Part shown: positions 52,899-64,000 of the stretch, one piece after another
Layout of the letters: each line of letters starts with the position of its first letter
Position numbering within the stretch: the stretch's first letter is position 1
Source of the DNA: Mycogone perniciosa
Taxonomy: Eukaryota; Ascomycota; Sordariomycetes; Hypocreales; Hypocreaceae
Assembly: GCA_025331125.1 (NCBI GenBank)
Contig: JAOALB010000003.1
Location: 1 to 64,000, forward strand
Reading direction: 5' to 3'
DNA length: 64,000 bases
Translations under genes and position numbers: made by a program
Notes under the pieces: generated by a model
Database searches by the model: none
What the model was told of the DNA's origin: nothing
The model's input: the letters and a program-made list of their open reading frames with translations, nothing else

Positions 52899-55800
52899 AT
52901 GACGCAGTCTCCGATGATATCCGCGCCTCCCAAGGCAACCAACGAGATCGACTGGATCACACCTCTGAAAACATACATCCGCGACACCTATGGCGATGAC
53001 CCCGAGCGTTACGCAGAGGAGTGCGCCACGCTTAACCGCCTGAGGCAAGATATGCGAGGCGCTGGCAAGGAGAGCACCTCGGGACGAGATATGCTCTATC
53101 GCTACTATGGGCAGCTCGAGCTCTTGGATCTGCGGTTTCCCGTTGACGAGCAACATATCAAAATCTCCTTCACATGGTGCGACGAGGACGAACCACTTCC
53201 CCCACAACCTGGCATATGCTGACAACTTCCTTTCCGCAGGTTCGACGCCTTTACCCACAAACCTACGACTCAGTACTCTCTCGCATTCGAGAAAGCCTCC
53301 GTAATCTTTAACATATCCGCCGTTCTTTCCGGCCATGCCGCCTTCCAGAACCGTGCGGACGACTCCGCCCTCAAAGTCGCCTACCACTCCTTCCAGGCGT
53401 CGGCCGGCATGTTCACCTACATAAACGAGAACTTCCTACATGCGCCATCATTCGACTTGAGCAGAGAGACAGTCAAGACCCTGATCAATATCACGCTTGC
53501 TCAGGCGCAGGAGATCTTCCTAGAGAAACAAGTAAAGGATCAGAAAAAGGCCGGCTTACTGGCCAAGCTAGCATCACAGGCTGGTTATCTATATAGCCAA
53601 GCGCTCGAAGGCGTGCAGGAGAATGTCACAAAGGCCATATTCGAGAAGGTCTGGTTGACAATGGTTCAGGTAAGGAGACAACTCAGCTGGAGTCTAGACG
53701 GCTTCTTTACACGCCACTAACCCCTGGTAGATCAAATCCAATCTTCTCAACTCAATGGCTCAGTACTACCAGGCCATTTCGGATGATGAAGCAGGTCAGC
53801 ATGGTGTGGCTCTCTCGCGGCTACAGGTTGCGGAGGCCTTAGCTAAAGAGGCCGACCGGCTGTCGAAGAATTTTCCAACCACAGTGCCATCGAATTCTAA
53901 CCTGAGCGCTGATTGTAGCACGCAACTACAGGAAATCTCAAAACGGCAGTACTCAACTGTTCAAGAAAGGCTTCAAGAGGCCGCAAAAGACAACGATTTC
54001 ATCTATCACCAAAATGTCCCCGCCGAAGCTAGCCTGCCTCCGATCGCCAAGCTCCCAGCTGCGAAGCCAATTCCCGTCAGCGAACTTTACGCCGGTCAAG
54101 ATATTCAGCGCATCACTGGACCTGATCTGTTTTCCAAGATTGTACCCATGGCAGTGACCGAATCCGCCAGTTTGTATGATGAAGAAAAGGCCAAGCTTGT
54201 GAGAGCCGAGACTGAGAAGGTGGATACGGCCAATGGCGAAATGGCGGCGAGTCTTGACTACCTGCGGCTTCCAGGGGCGCTGCAAGTGTTAAAAGGTGGC
54301 TTCGATCAAGACATCCTTCCTGACGATGATTTCCGGCAATGGTGTGACGACGTTGCGAACCATGAAAATCCCGTGAGCATCTTCGAGTTTTTGCGAACCG
54401 AGAAGGAATCCATCGTGTCCATCCTGGACAAGAGCTCAAAACAGCTTGACATGGAGGAGAGTGTTTGCGAAAAGATGCGATCGAAATACGAGAATGAATG
54501 GAGTCAGCAACCTAGTGCACGGCTGACAACAACTTTGCGGGGAGACATTCGAAACTACCGAGAGGCCCTTGAAGAGGCCATGAGGAGCGACAGCCAGCTG
54601 GCGGCGAAATTGCGCCAGAATGAGGCCTGCTTTGAGGAGATGCGACACGCTGCCGGAAATGGACAGGCTGACCAGCTCTTCCAGAAGGCCGTGTCGCAGG
54701 CCTGGGGAAGGAGTAGCAATGCTGTCAGCCCATCTGGGAACGAGCAAAACTTACTTGACGCCGATTTTGACGAATCCGGACCGAGCGTGGTGGAACAGAT
54801 AGCCAGGGTTGAGGAAACCCTCAAGAAGTTGAGTCAAATTAGGAGAGAGCGAAACCAAGTGCTCAAGGACCTCAAGGAGAAGGTGAGTGATACACGAAGT
54901 GTAAGAACCCTAAGAGAATAGCAACGCTAAGAATCAAGCAGATACATGAAGATGACATCTCGCAAGTTCTCATCCTGAACAAGAAGACGATAGCAAATTT
55001 CGAGCAACAACTCTTCCAGCAAGAGCTGGAGAAGTTTCGACCTCACCAAAATCGCCTGTTGCAGGCAAATCACAAACAGTCAGCCTTGATGAAGGAACTG
55101 ACATCGACGTTCAATGCGCTGCTCCAGGACAAGCGAGTGCGGGCTGAGCAGAGCAAGTACGAAGCCATCCAGCGGCACAGGTCATCAGCAATCAACAAGT
55201 ACAAGCGGGCTTACCAAGAGTTCCTGGACCTGGAAGCCGGGCTGCAGAGTGCCAAGAACTGGTATTCGGAAATGAGGGAGACGGTGGAGAGCCTAGAAAA
55301 GAACGTTGAGACATTTGTCAATAATCGGAGGTCAGAGGGAGCGCAGCTCCTGAATCAGATTGAACAAGACCGATCGTCCAACAAGAACGCGCAAGCAGAG
55401 CTGGAACGGGAACGACTACGAGGACTCATGGAGCGAATGTCAATGGAACCGGCCAAGACGCCGTCTCAGCAGCCATCTGGAAGACCAACGCCGGCTCCTC
55501 TTTTCCAGCAGGGTCAGGGCCCCCGATATCCTCAGACCAACTTCCAGGGACAGTATCAAGTTCCCACATCACCACCACCAAACCAGCAAAATTACCCAGG
55601 TTATACCAGCGCCCCCCCTCAAAGCACATTTTCCCAACCGACATACAACCCGAGTCAGTTTGGAAGGACTCCCGGGCCGACATCTCCACCTCCAAACCAG
55701 ACTTCCTTCAGCATGAATGTGGTGAGGGGCCCAACATCACCGCCACCAACCCAGACATCGTTTGTGCAACACCAACCTTACAGCACCTACGGAGCGACAC

Positions 55801-56000
55801 CGACGACGCAGCATGCCTCAGGGGGCTACGTACCTCCCGGGTTCGTGCCGCCGCCTCCGCCTCCAGGCCCTCCTCCGCTGGGTCCTCAGCAGACGATCCA
55901 CTATGGCCAGCAGGATTACGATCTGCAGAGTGCGCAGCCTCGATCAGCGCAGCCACAGCAACCGCATGACCCATGGGCCGGTCTAAATGCGTGGAAATGA
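52899..56000 (+). CDS. BRO1: BRO1 (ALIX/Vps31-like) endosomal sorting protein
   Basis: Acts with ESCRT-III (Snf7) at endosomes in sorting cargo to the vacuole and recruiting the deubiquitinase Doa4. Exons 52899-53176, 53240-53669, 53731-54882 and 54942-56000 give 972 residues. The BRO1 domain spans about 1-390 (IDWITPLKTYIRDTYGDD, YYGQLELLDLRFP, SFTWFDAFT, GLLAKLASQAGYLYSQALE). A long helical V-domain region (about 420-760) is followed by a Pro-rich tail (about 770-972) with three PTSPPPxQ repeats and a PPPPPPGPPPLGP run. The N-terminal start MTQSPMISAPPKA and the Pro-rich end fit BRO1 rather than the pH-signalling paralogue PalA/Rim20. No signal peptide or membrane segment. Confidence 0.93.
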
Positions 56001-57032
56001 AGTGTGTGAAGTAGGATTGGTCGGTTATTAGAGGAAGACGTTTGACTATATTTAAATGACTGCCATTGCCAAAGCAGCACATTTGGGCAGCATGGCGATG
56101 AACACGACAAGGGGCAAGAGTAGGAAGAAGATTCGTCAGGTGGATAGAGGGAAACACATTTGCTAGGAAGACACGGCCTCTACATATGAAGCAAAGTGTC
56201 CATATTATCTGTGGATGATCAAGGAGGTTGTGATATCCGACCGGGGAACCTTGTTGCGGGCAGGACCGGCAACAGACTGAGCGTGGGCGAGTCTCCCGAC
56301 GCAAGGACGTGAAGACGAGACTCAGAAAATAGAAGTTGAGGTCAAAACACAAGCCATTGACGTATAGTGCGCTCGCTGTACTTCGTATTACCCTGTAATT
56401 CGGATGAGATCTTATAATAGGGGGAAGTCGGAAGCTAAGATGTGGCTCCGAGCTACCCCGCGTTTTCTAGCCGCTGTGGATGCATGGACTAGAAGACCAT
56501 TTTGATAGATTTGCTGGACTATCTATCTGGGAGGCTGCATAGGTGTATTACGAGGAGGTCCCGCAACTGCGAAGAGCCAAGTTTCCGTCCTTGTTGCAAT
56601 CCGTGGATATATATTATATATACTTATTTATGTTGTCTTTATGGTAGTATTTCTGCTACATATATCCGTCGGCTATGTCCCGCCGAAGCTCCACTAATAA
56701 GCAGGGGCTAGGGATTATTAAGTAATAAGTCATGGTACGGAGTACTTCGTAGTATAGCATGAAATTACCCGACGTCCAATAGCAGTATTGCCAATTGAAA
56801 CAACCGAGGAGCATTGTTATTACCGTTTCTCCGAAAACACGACATCCTCTCATCCGCCATTCCGCCCTTTTAAAAGCCCGTCAATTGTGATTGTGACCAA
56901 TAGCATTAGATTTTACTGCGGGCTCAGCCTCTGAATTGACCCTCAGAATTTAACGATTAGGGGATTGGAGTGTGACTGAGTGAAGGGAGGTTGGATAATC
57001 AATCATACATATCATAACATCAACGGGCAAAG
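56001..57032. other. Intergenic region between BRO1 and lactate dehydrogenase genes
   Basis: About 1 kb without a supported gene. It contains TACTTCGTA at 56379, a TATATATTATATATAC stretch near 56607 and the near-palindrome TACGGAGTACTTCGTA at 56736-56751. Confidence 0.5.
56736..56751. repeat. Near-palindrome TACGGAGTACTTCGTA
   Basis: Differs from the 16-mer at 31964 and 42607 by one C-to-T change in the right arm. It combines the two half-site variants (CTCCGTA and CTTCGTA) seen singly elsewhere. Confidence 0.85.
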
Positions 57033-58811
57033 ATGGTCTTGACAGGGAGCGACGTCGCGAAGCATGGCGACGCAAAGTCGTGCTGGGTGATTATCCATGT
57101 CAGCAAACCCAACAATTCATTCACGAATCGACAGCAGGAAAATGAGACTGACTGACAGTATCTTTTCAGGGGAAAGCATATGATGTCACAGAGTTCCTCC
57201 CAGGTACGGTTCTCACTGAACTGCGTCATTCTCATCCTACCGAATATCTCTGACGAAGACCTGCAACAGAACATCCTGGGGGAGCAAAAATCATCCTGAA
57301 ATACGCCGTACGCAAGCCGCCAAAGAGAAAAATTATTACATTTCATTCTCCCTTGATTTGCTAACGAAATCACTAGGGCAAAGATGCGACCAATGAGTTT
57401 GACCCAATTCATCCACCTGACACGCTGGACAAGTATCTCCATAGGTCCAAGCATCTGGGCCCCGTGAACATGGACACCGTTGTCCAGGAGGCCAAGGGAG
57501 AAGATCCCGAGGAAGCTGAGCGGCAGCAGAGGATTGCTGAAAGGCCTCTGCTGTCGCAATGCTATAACCTGCTCGACTTTGAGGCCGTTGCGCGGAGAAC
57601 CATGAGGAAGACGGCCTGGGGATACTACTCCAGCGCTGCCGACGATGAGATTGTGAGTTCTTGGACTTTATATCCAACGAGAATCACTATATTCTCCCAA
57701 TTGATGAGTGAGACTGAGACCACGTGCTAATCTTCATCAGACTCTGCGTGAGAACCACAGCGCCTTCCACCGCATCTGGTTCCGCCCTAAGATCCTCGTC
57801 AATGTCGAACACATCGACTTCAGCACTACTATGCTCGGCACCAAAGTGGACGCGCCATTCTACGTGACTGCCACGGCCCTGGGCAAGCTCGGTCATGCCG
57901 AGGGCGAAGTCGTCCTCACCCGTGCTGCGCGCACACATAACATTATCCAGATGATCCCCACGCTGGCCTCGTGCTCCTTCGACGAGCTGGTTGATGCCAG
58001 GCAAGGCGACCAGGTTCAGTGGCTGCAGCTGTACGTCAACAAGGACCGCGAAATCACCAGGAAGATTGTCCAAAATGCCGAGAGGCGCGGGTGCAAGGGC
58101 CTCTTCATTACTGTGGATGCGCCGCAGCTAGGCCGTCGCGAGAAGGACATGCGGTTGAAATTTACCGACGAGGGGAGCAGCGTGCAAGAGGGACACAAGA
58201 CAGACACGAGCCAAGGCGCTGCGCGAGCCATCTCGACCTTCATTGACCCATCGCTCTGCTGGGCGGACATCCCCTGGTTCCAGAGCATCACCAAGATGCC
58301 CATCATCCTCAAGGGCGTGCAGTGCGTAGAGGATGTCCTCCGTGCCGTGGACATGGGCGTGCAAGGCGTAGTCCTATCTAACCACGGCGGCCGCCAACTC
58401 GACTTTGCGCGCTCCGGCATCGAAGTCCTCGCCGAGACTATGCCCGTCCTCCGGGAACGCGGCCTCGACAACAAGATTGAAGTCTTCATCGACGGTGGAG
58501 TCCGTCGCGCCACGGACATTATCAAGGCGCTCTGCTTGGGCGCCAAGGGCGTGGGTATTGGCCGGCCCTTTCTCTACGCTATGAGCATGTATGGCCAGGA
58601 GGGTGTTGAGCGTGCGATGCAGCTCCTCAAGGATGAGATGGAGATGAATATGCGCTTGATTGGGTGTACCAAGGTTGAAGACCTGCACCCTGGGTTATTG
58701 GATACGAGGGCTTTGTTTATGCACACGAATTCCACGCCCTTGGATTCGTTGTCACGGAGTGTGTATGACCCCTTGGTTGTGCCCGCTCAGCGACCGAAAG
58801 CCAAGTTGTAA
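57033..58811 (+). CDS. CYB2: Flavocytochrome b2-type L-lactate dehydrogenase
   Basis: Oxidises L-lactate (or a related 2-hydroxy acid) to the keto acid and passes electrons through haem to cytochrome c. Exons 57033-57098, 57170-57203, 57270-57307, 57377-57652 and 57741-58811 give 494 residues. The cytochrome b5 domain (about 1-80) has haem ligands His35 (EHPGG) and His58; the five-exon join reconstructs it cleanly. The FMN-dependent alpha-hydroxyacid dehydrogenase domain (about 110-480) includes the catalytic SNHGGRQLD with His353, and IDGGVRRATDIIKAL for FMN phosphate. The first intron uses a GTCAGC donor, less common but with GT. The start lies directly at the b5 domain (MVLTGSDVAKHG), so no mitochondrial leader as in yeast Cyb2 is seen. 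Either the protein is cytosolic or an upstream exon was missed. Confidence 0.9.
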
Positions 58812-58989
58812 AAAAGGCACGATGGATGTTTTTCTTCTTTTTTTCTTTTGAATATAATGTGTTGTTGGACTGTGCGGGTTGAAGCCTTTTTGTCGCTGTA
58901 TGTGCTCTGTATTTATTATTATATATAGATATATCATCCATCATTTAGAGAGACACAGGATCCTGCTGCGACCCTTCTTTCCCTTCCAC

Positions 58990-61900
58990 TCATTGCAACC
59001 CCTGCAGAAACTCATCCAACATCATCGGTTTCCTCACAGCGTTATTCAATCCTTCGTGATACGTCACCCACACCTTGCGCTCCTCCTTGGTCTTCTTCTC
59101 CAGGGCGCTGCTACTCAGCTCAGCCAATGGCTGCGCCTGGATAATGCGACCAAAGAAGTCCCTCTTGACCACCACGTCGTCTTCCACCACCGCTCCCTGG
59201 AGATTGCCCTTCTTATTATGAAGAGGCACAGTTTGGGACAGCGGCTGGCCTTCTTCTGCCCCTGAGGGGCGACCTGCCTTGAAACGAGCCTGTCGAGCCG
59301 TGTTCTCGCGCAAAGCAATGGTGCGCTGGAGTTCCTGATCAAGGACCTGGCGAACAGCATAGCGTGTGGGCGCTTGTGAGCTGAGCAGTGAACTACCCGT
59401 CTCAAACGTACAGAGGGCGTCGAGGTCACTGATATGTAACGTTAGTTATGTGTCTAGAAAACACCAGAGTCGGTTTGGTTGCAACTTACGGTTCCATGCG
59501 GTAGACGAATTGCGGCCCCCTACTGGAGATTGTGTTTTCCTCGATTTTGCCCTTGTGTAGCGCGATGCCCACCTCTGCGAGGACTTCTGATGCACGTTTA
59601 ACCATTGCTCGCTCACTTTCTTTACGCACACTGGCCGTCGATCCTTGACTGCCGCCCACAACGACAGGTTTCACGTCCGGAGATACCATCCGCAACAAGT
59701 ACGGCATGAACTCTGTTGCCACGTCCTCTGCACTGCGAAACAAACGCATCATCGACGGACTCAGCTGACTCTGAAGAGACTGTAACTGCGCTCGCGTCTG
59801 CTTCTCCGCTTCATGGGCCTGAAAGTCGGCGCGGGGGCCAGAGAATGGCATGGGAACGCCGGCGTCTTCCCCTCCGTCTGCGCCGCGGCGCTTATCCAAC
59901 ATCGCATTGGCAAAGTGCTTTGTAGGCGATGCGAACAAGTGATGACACGCCAGAACGGGCTGGCTGAGATAGGGAGCGAGTTCCCACTCCTGACTGGCGT
60001 AGAGCCTCGACTGACAGGCATCGTGGAAGTACAGCCAATCGTATGCTTGGTTAGGCTTGGTGAGGTACAAGTCGTCGTTGAAATCACGGTTAGGATACTC
60101 GGCGAAGATCTCTGTCATGATGTAGCTGATTTCTCCACTTGAATCCACCATTTGCCTGAGACACTCTATTGCATGCTTCTTCTGGTGTTCTCCGAAACCA
60201 AGTTCAGTCTTGGGCTGCTCGTGCGCCGTTTTGGACTTGGAGAGATCCATGGCTTGCTTAGGAAAACCACCACCCTCTTGGAAGAGGCGAGTGACGATAT
60301 CCTTGACGCTGCCTCGTCCGAGACCACGTGCTCCAGCTGCACCGTTGGCGAGTTCTTGAAGGATGTTGCGTTCGATCCATTCTCTGGTAAGGCGCTGGTT
60401 GCCACTCAAATTCGAGACTCGAAAGCGACAGGCTACCCACTCGCCGACGACCATGACACCTCGGAGATCACCCTCGACGGTGCTTTCTTGCCCCCGTTTG
60501 GCGTCGATACCACTAGCCATGCCCCATGCCGCCTCGCACATCTTTCTGGCGGCGTCTTTATCACAAAGGATACCCTCCTTCTCAAATACGGCTTTCAGTC
60601 GACCAACCACGGCATCCATAGTCGGCCGGCCGACGTGGATGATCTCCGCCAAGTTTGATTGTCTGAGAGGCCTTAAAGAGGGATGATACACATCATTACA
60701 GATGAGAATTAGTGGTCGCATTAGGCGGAAATCATCTCCCTTTTTCTTCTTTCGCCCGTACTCAGCAGACGTTACCACCGCTGACGAGTTCTTTTGGTCC
60801 ACAAGCACCAAATCAATCAGGGCTTTGACAAATCCACCTTCACCAGAGGCTCCAGATCCGGATACAACGCCATCGACTTCGTCCACAACCACACAGGCAG
60901 GCTTGGCGACCTTTTGGGCACCATTCTGATCCTTGGAGTTGCTGACATTCTTTACGCTCTCCGTGCCAAGACTAGTTCGGATTCGGTTCTTGACTACATC
61001 GCGGCTGCGATCGTCACTGGCGTTGACTTCTATCACTTCGTAGCCTGCCTGTTTGGCACAGACGTGGGCTAATGTCGTTTTCCCCAGGCCCGGTGGACCA
61101 GTAAGCATCAAGATCTTTCGATGAGGTTTCTCCTCCTCGATTTGTGAATTTGTACCGTGACGCCTTACCAAAGGTTTGACCTTGGCTGATCCCGGAAACA
61201 CCAATGGATCCCACTTCTTTAACCACCGTAGAACGTGTCGATTTGTGCTGTCATCTCCGCATAGATCCATGAAATTCCGTGCCCGATATTTCTCTGTCCA
61301 TAGCATGGTCTTTTTAGATCTCTTGCCTACGGCTTCCGAAGTCTCAATGGATGACACAGGCGCATGGGTTTGTTCCGCTTGTGGTTGCTTTTGGCGTTTC
61401 TCGGCTATTTCGTTTGAGACGGCATTCATGAGGTTGTGAATGTCAACGCCATAGTAGTCTCGCTTGGCTCGCCCTTCCTTGGTTTTCGATCTTGCTGCCA
61501 CCATAGACTCGTACGACTGCCCGATAATATCCCTGCGTTGCTTGATTGTGACCTCGTGACCTCCGCATGTCCTCAACTTGTAGGTCGTCTTTGAAGGAGG
61601 ATCCAACAATGGATTTGTGAATAGCAGATTTGATCTGGACCACAGTGATTTTGAGGATAATAATGGGATGGACTGTGACGAGGTTGTACTAGGTTCGTCG
61701 GCGGCCGTTTTTTGCGTCAATGAGGCCCCTCGGTGGGGAATATGGCTTTGGCTGTCATCCTGGATCTCGGGAATGGGGACAAGCTCGTCTTTCTCACTAG
61801 GCTCCTGGATTCGACGCCTTTTGGAAGGAGACTCGGTGCCTTGGCGGCTGATATTCTCTTCGTCCGAGTCGGAATCGTCGACAAATGGACCGGCAACGCG

Positions 61901-62002
61901 GGGTTTCGGCTTTGAGTATTGGAGATCATGAGGTTTGGCGCGTTTGGCTGCCGGAGAGGCCGTATCACTAGGGTAAGCAATTGGCGATGATGCAGAGAGC
62001 AT
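58990..62002 (-). CDS. CTF18: CTF18, large subunit of the alternative RFC clamp loader
   Basis: AAA+ ATPase of the Ctf18-RFC complex, which loads PCNA and supports sister chromatid cohesion and checkpoint signalling. Exons (minus) 62002-59490 and 59428-58990 give 983 residues. The N-terminal 230 residues are disordered, with basic nuclear-type clusters (SKRRRIQ, AAKRAKP). The RFC box begins LWTEKYRARNFMDLCGD (about 234-250). Walker A is GPPGLGKTT at 302-310 and Walker B is CVVVDEVDG at 370-378. The helical C-terminal region continues across a 61-nt intron into DLDALCTF and ends near LDEFLQGLQ, the Ctf8/Dcc1-binding end expected for Ctf18. It is divergent from NAM9 across 352 nt, which contain a pair of MluI cell-cycle boxes. 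Confidence 0.92.
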
Positions 62003-62354
62003 TGTCGGATGGGTTGTCCTATCAATACTAGGAGAAGACAGGCATCAAGAAAACACACACGAGACAACAACGAGCTCGGGGTTGTGGGCTGGAATTGTTC
62101 CGGTACATATGAAAGTCATGATAGTAGTACTAGTAGAAAAGCACAACGCGTCTCATTAGGATCGAGACGCGTTGAGTGGCCCCGCTTTTAAACAGCCACT
62201 CTAGAGGTTACTGCCAGCTGTTGCAGGCTGTCGACAGCCGGCAATACACCGGCACTTTACACCACCAGAAAAAATGGACACTACTAGCACAATCTGCTCA
62301 TGAAGCCTATCGCGATCTTGTCAAATTCCAATTGTCGCCGGTCGGCTCGTCAAA
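62003..62354. promoter_or_regulatory. Bidirectional promoter of CTF18 and NAM9
   Basis: 352-nt gap between divergent start codons. It contains two ACGCGT MluI cell-cycle boxes (62146-62151 and 62167-62172) embedded in a perfect 11-bp inverted repeat. ACGCGT is the known binding site of the MBF (Mbp1-Swi6) complex that drives G1/S genes, which suits the replication factor CTF18. Confidence 0.65.
62144..62174. promoter_or_regulatory. Inverted pair of MCB elements (CAACGCGTCTC / GAGACGCGTTG)
   Basis: CAACGCGTCTC at 62144-62154 and its exact reverse complement GAGACGCGTTG at 62164-62174, with a 9-nt spacer. Centre-to-centre spacing of the boxes is 21 nt, two helical turns, so both would face the same side of the DNA. 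Confidence 0.75.
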
Positions 62355-64000
62355 ATGAGGAAGCCGTACCGCTTCTACAGTCTCAGTCGCCCGGTAAGTA
62401 AATTCAATCCTGATTGCATAACCACAGCGGCGCCGCACCTATCCCCAGCGTGGTGGGATCCTCAAATACTAACCCACAATCATTACAGAAACTGCGACAA
62501 TCATGGAACAAGTATAATCTCTACAACCTCTATCGCCAGGTCGGCAGGGAGCCGCAAATTAGAGGAGTACCAACATTCTTTCAGCAAAAATGGGCGGCAA
62601 AGGCGAAAACCCGATCGTATCACGGCGAGCACATCCCAGAGAAGAAGTGGGTGCGCCTCTTCTCGCGCCGACTCCTCTCGGCCGTTGATATGCCGCCCGA
62701 GTATCTGGCGACCCACGATGGCTCTGAGCAGGCTGCGGGTCGTGGTTCAGGCCTCACAACATCCAATGTTACGGCTGAAACCTTCTCCAAAGTCCCAAAG
62801 CTCAGCAACCAGGAACGTCAAAGGCGAAGGCCGCCGCCATTCGGAGACGTGAACAAGCTGCTGTCAGACCAGTTCTATAACATGACTCCCTATATGCAAA
62901 TGACATTTGCCCCCTTGGAGAGAAGATTGGACACGGCGGTGTTCCGGGCCTTGTTTGCCAGCAGTGTCCGACAAGCGCGCCAATTTGTTATCCATGGGGC
63001 TGTGAAGGTCAATGGAAAGAAGGTGCGCTGATAACAACCGTCTTTGCCATATTTAGTTACGTTTCTAACACCAACTAGATGGTTCACCCCTCCTATCAAC
63101 TCAACCCAGGGGACATGTTTCAAGTCGATATTGACAAGGTCATGTATGGAACTGGAGTACAGAAGACATCTGAGAGTGACAAGCGACTGCGCGAGAATCT
63201 CGAAGCACGACAGAAAAAGGCAGATGCTGCCTACCAGAGTGCTCTGAAGAGAGAAGGCGGCGATGTTGTCGCTGAAGTCAGTGCTGAGGGTAAAGCCGAG
63301 GCCCAGGCTGAGACTGAAGGCGAGAACTCTACGGGTGAAGGTGCTGAATCCTTAGCACCTGGATCACAATGGCAGTTGAACAACAGGGCTCTCAAATTCC
63401 TCTTGAAAGACGTCAAAAAGATCCTCAAGAACAACCCGAAGGACCTCACAGCCAAAGAGAAGAAGCAGCTCCGTCTGTTCCGATCAGATGCTAAACGCTT
63501 TTTGTCACACCCCGATAATAGTGAGGTTGAGGCTCAAGAGTTGGTAGAGGAACTGCAGCTGCAGATGAAGAGCCACGAGTTGATGCGCGAAAGTTTCGAG
63601 AAGCTGGATTTGAAGGAGAAGCAGCCCGAGGCCGAGGAGGCTGTGGCCAAGGAAAACGAGACGGTGTCAGAGCACAACAAGGAGAGAGAGGTCGAGAAAG
63701 GCCTTGAGGGCCTATCAGACGAACAAAAGGACAAGGCTAAGCGGATAATGGGGTATACACAGCTCTCAAGAGATGAGATGAGAAAGCTGGCTAGGCTACT
63801 CCAGTACGACGAGGAGAATCCTATAGACGACACGAAGCCATACGCTACTCCTTGGAGGCCACGTCCCTACATGTCGGCCTTTGCCTTCATTCCCCGATAC
63901 CTCGAAGTCAACCCCAATATCTGCGCAGCAGTCTACCTACGACACCCGGTTGCAAGAAGGGGCACAGCTGAGGTCCCAACGCCATTCAGCTATTTGACGA
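62355..64000 (+). CDS. NAM9: Mitochondrial small-subunit ribosomal protein uS4m (NAM9), 3' end outside window
   Basis: Primary rRNA-binding protein of the mitochondrial small subunit. Exons 62355-62393, 62489-63022 and 63079-64000 (open at the edge) give about 498 residues so far. The short first exon (MRKPYRFYSLSRP) joins KLRQSWNKYNLYNLY. An S4 RNA-binding domain spans about 150-215 (PLERRLDTAVFRALF, ARQFVIHGAVKVNGKK). Then comes a long charged fungal insertion (about 230-440), Glu/Lys-rich with an AEAQAETEG stretch. The conserved C-terminal part starts near WRPRPYMSAFAFIPRYLEVNPN and runs off the window at HPVARRGTAEVPTPFSYLT, probably 10-20 residues before the stop. Confidence 0.9.

Noticed and set aside
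52497..53387. 296-codon antisense frame overlapping the BRO1 start
   Set aside because: It overlaps the conserved BRO1 exon on the other strand and shows no domain; best explained as a shadow frame of GC-rich coding DNA.
1..64000. Secondary-metabolite cluster, CRISPR array or intact transposon
   Set aside because: No PKS/NRPS/terpene synthase, no regularly spaced repeat-spacer array and no transposase or reverse transcriptase was found; most genes are housekeeping.

Overview
The window is a gene-dense stretch of nuclear DNA from a filamentous ascomycete (Pezizomycotina). Protein wording and gene content suggest a sordariomycete, possibly Hypocreales, but this is inference. The evidence is short introns (about 45-110 nt) with GT..AG borders, short exons, no operons, and marker families restricted to filamentous fungi: a myosin-motor class V chitin synthase, a CYP505 self-sufficient P450 and an AspRS-DUF2156 fusion. 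No rRNA, convincing tRNA, CRISPR array or intact transposon was seen. I rebuilt the gene models by hand from splice signals and reading-frame continuity; all joined lengths are multiples of three.

Layout. 0.6-6.3 kb: class V chitin synthase (+), preceded by 73 consecutive C. 7-10.5 kb: URB1/NPA1 60S biogenesis factor (-). 12-13.4 kb: unknown protein with a CRIB-like motif (+). 14.2-15.8 kb: membrane-anchored phytase-type histidine acid phosphatase (+). 16.4-17.3 kb: small single-pass membrane protein (+). 17.9-19.1 kb: inositol monophosphatase (+). 19.4-20.7 kb: La protein (-). 22.0-24.5 kb: cPLA2-type phospholipase (+). 24.8-25.9 kb: mitoribosomal mL44 (-). 26.3-26.7 kb: small mitochondrial membrane protein, probably of complex I (+). 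28.6-30.3 kb: RING-H2 E3 ligase (+). 32.9-36.5 kb: CYP505 (+). 36.5-38.3 kb: gene-free repeat cluster. 38.3-41.0 kb: ergosteryl-aspartate synthase candidate (-). 43.0-44.2 kb: HSL-type alpha/beta hydrolase, candidate ergosteryl-aspartate hydrolase (+). 44.6-46.2 kb: FAD monooxygenase (-). 46.9-47.7 kb: glycolipid transfer protein (-). 48.7-51.5 kb: phospholipase D (+). 52.9-56.0 kb: BRO1 (+). 57.0-58.8 kb: cytochrome b2-type L-lactate dehydrogenase (+). 59.0-62.0 kb: CTF18 (-). 62.4 kb to the end: mitochondrial uS4 (NAM9), cut by the window edge (+).

The most notable system is the divergent pair at 38.3-44.2 kb. One gene encodes an aspartyl-tRNA synthetase fused to a DUF2156 (GNAT-like aminoacyl-tRNA transferase) domain, the architecture of ErdS, which esterifies ergosterol with aspartate taken from Asp-tRNA. 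The other encodes a serine hydrolase of the kind expected for ErdH, which removes the aspartate. They share a 2-kb spacer carrying a decamer tandem repeat, a CRE and palindromes. Other signals are a 16-bp palindrome family (TACGGAGTACTCCGTA and relatives) found only between genes, and a perfect inverted pair of MluI cell-cycle boxes in the CTF18/NAM9 promoter. Several genes concern lipids (phospholipase A2, CYP505, ErdS/ErdH, GLTP, PLD), but nothing shows that they are co-regulated.
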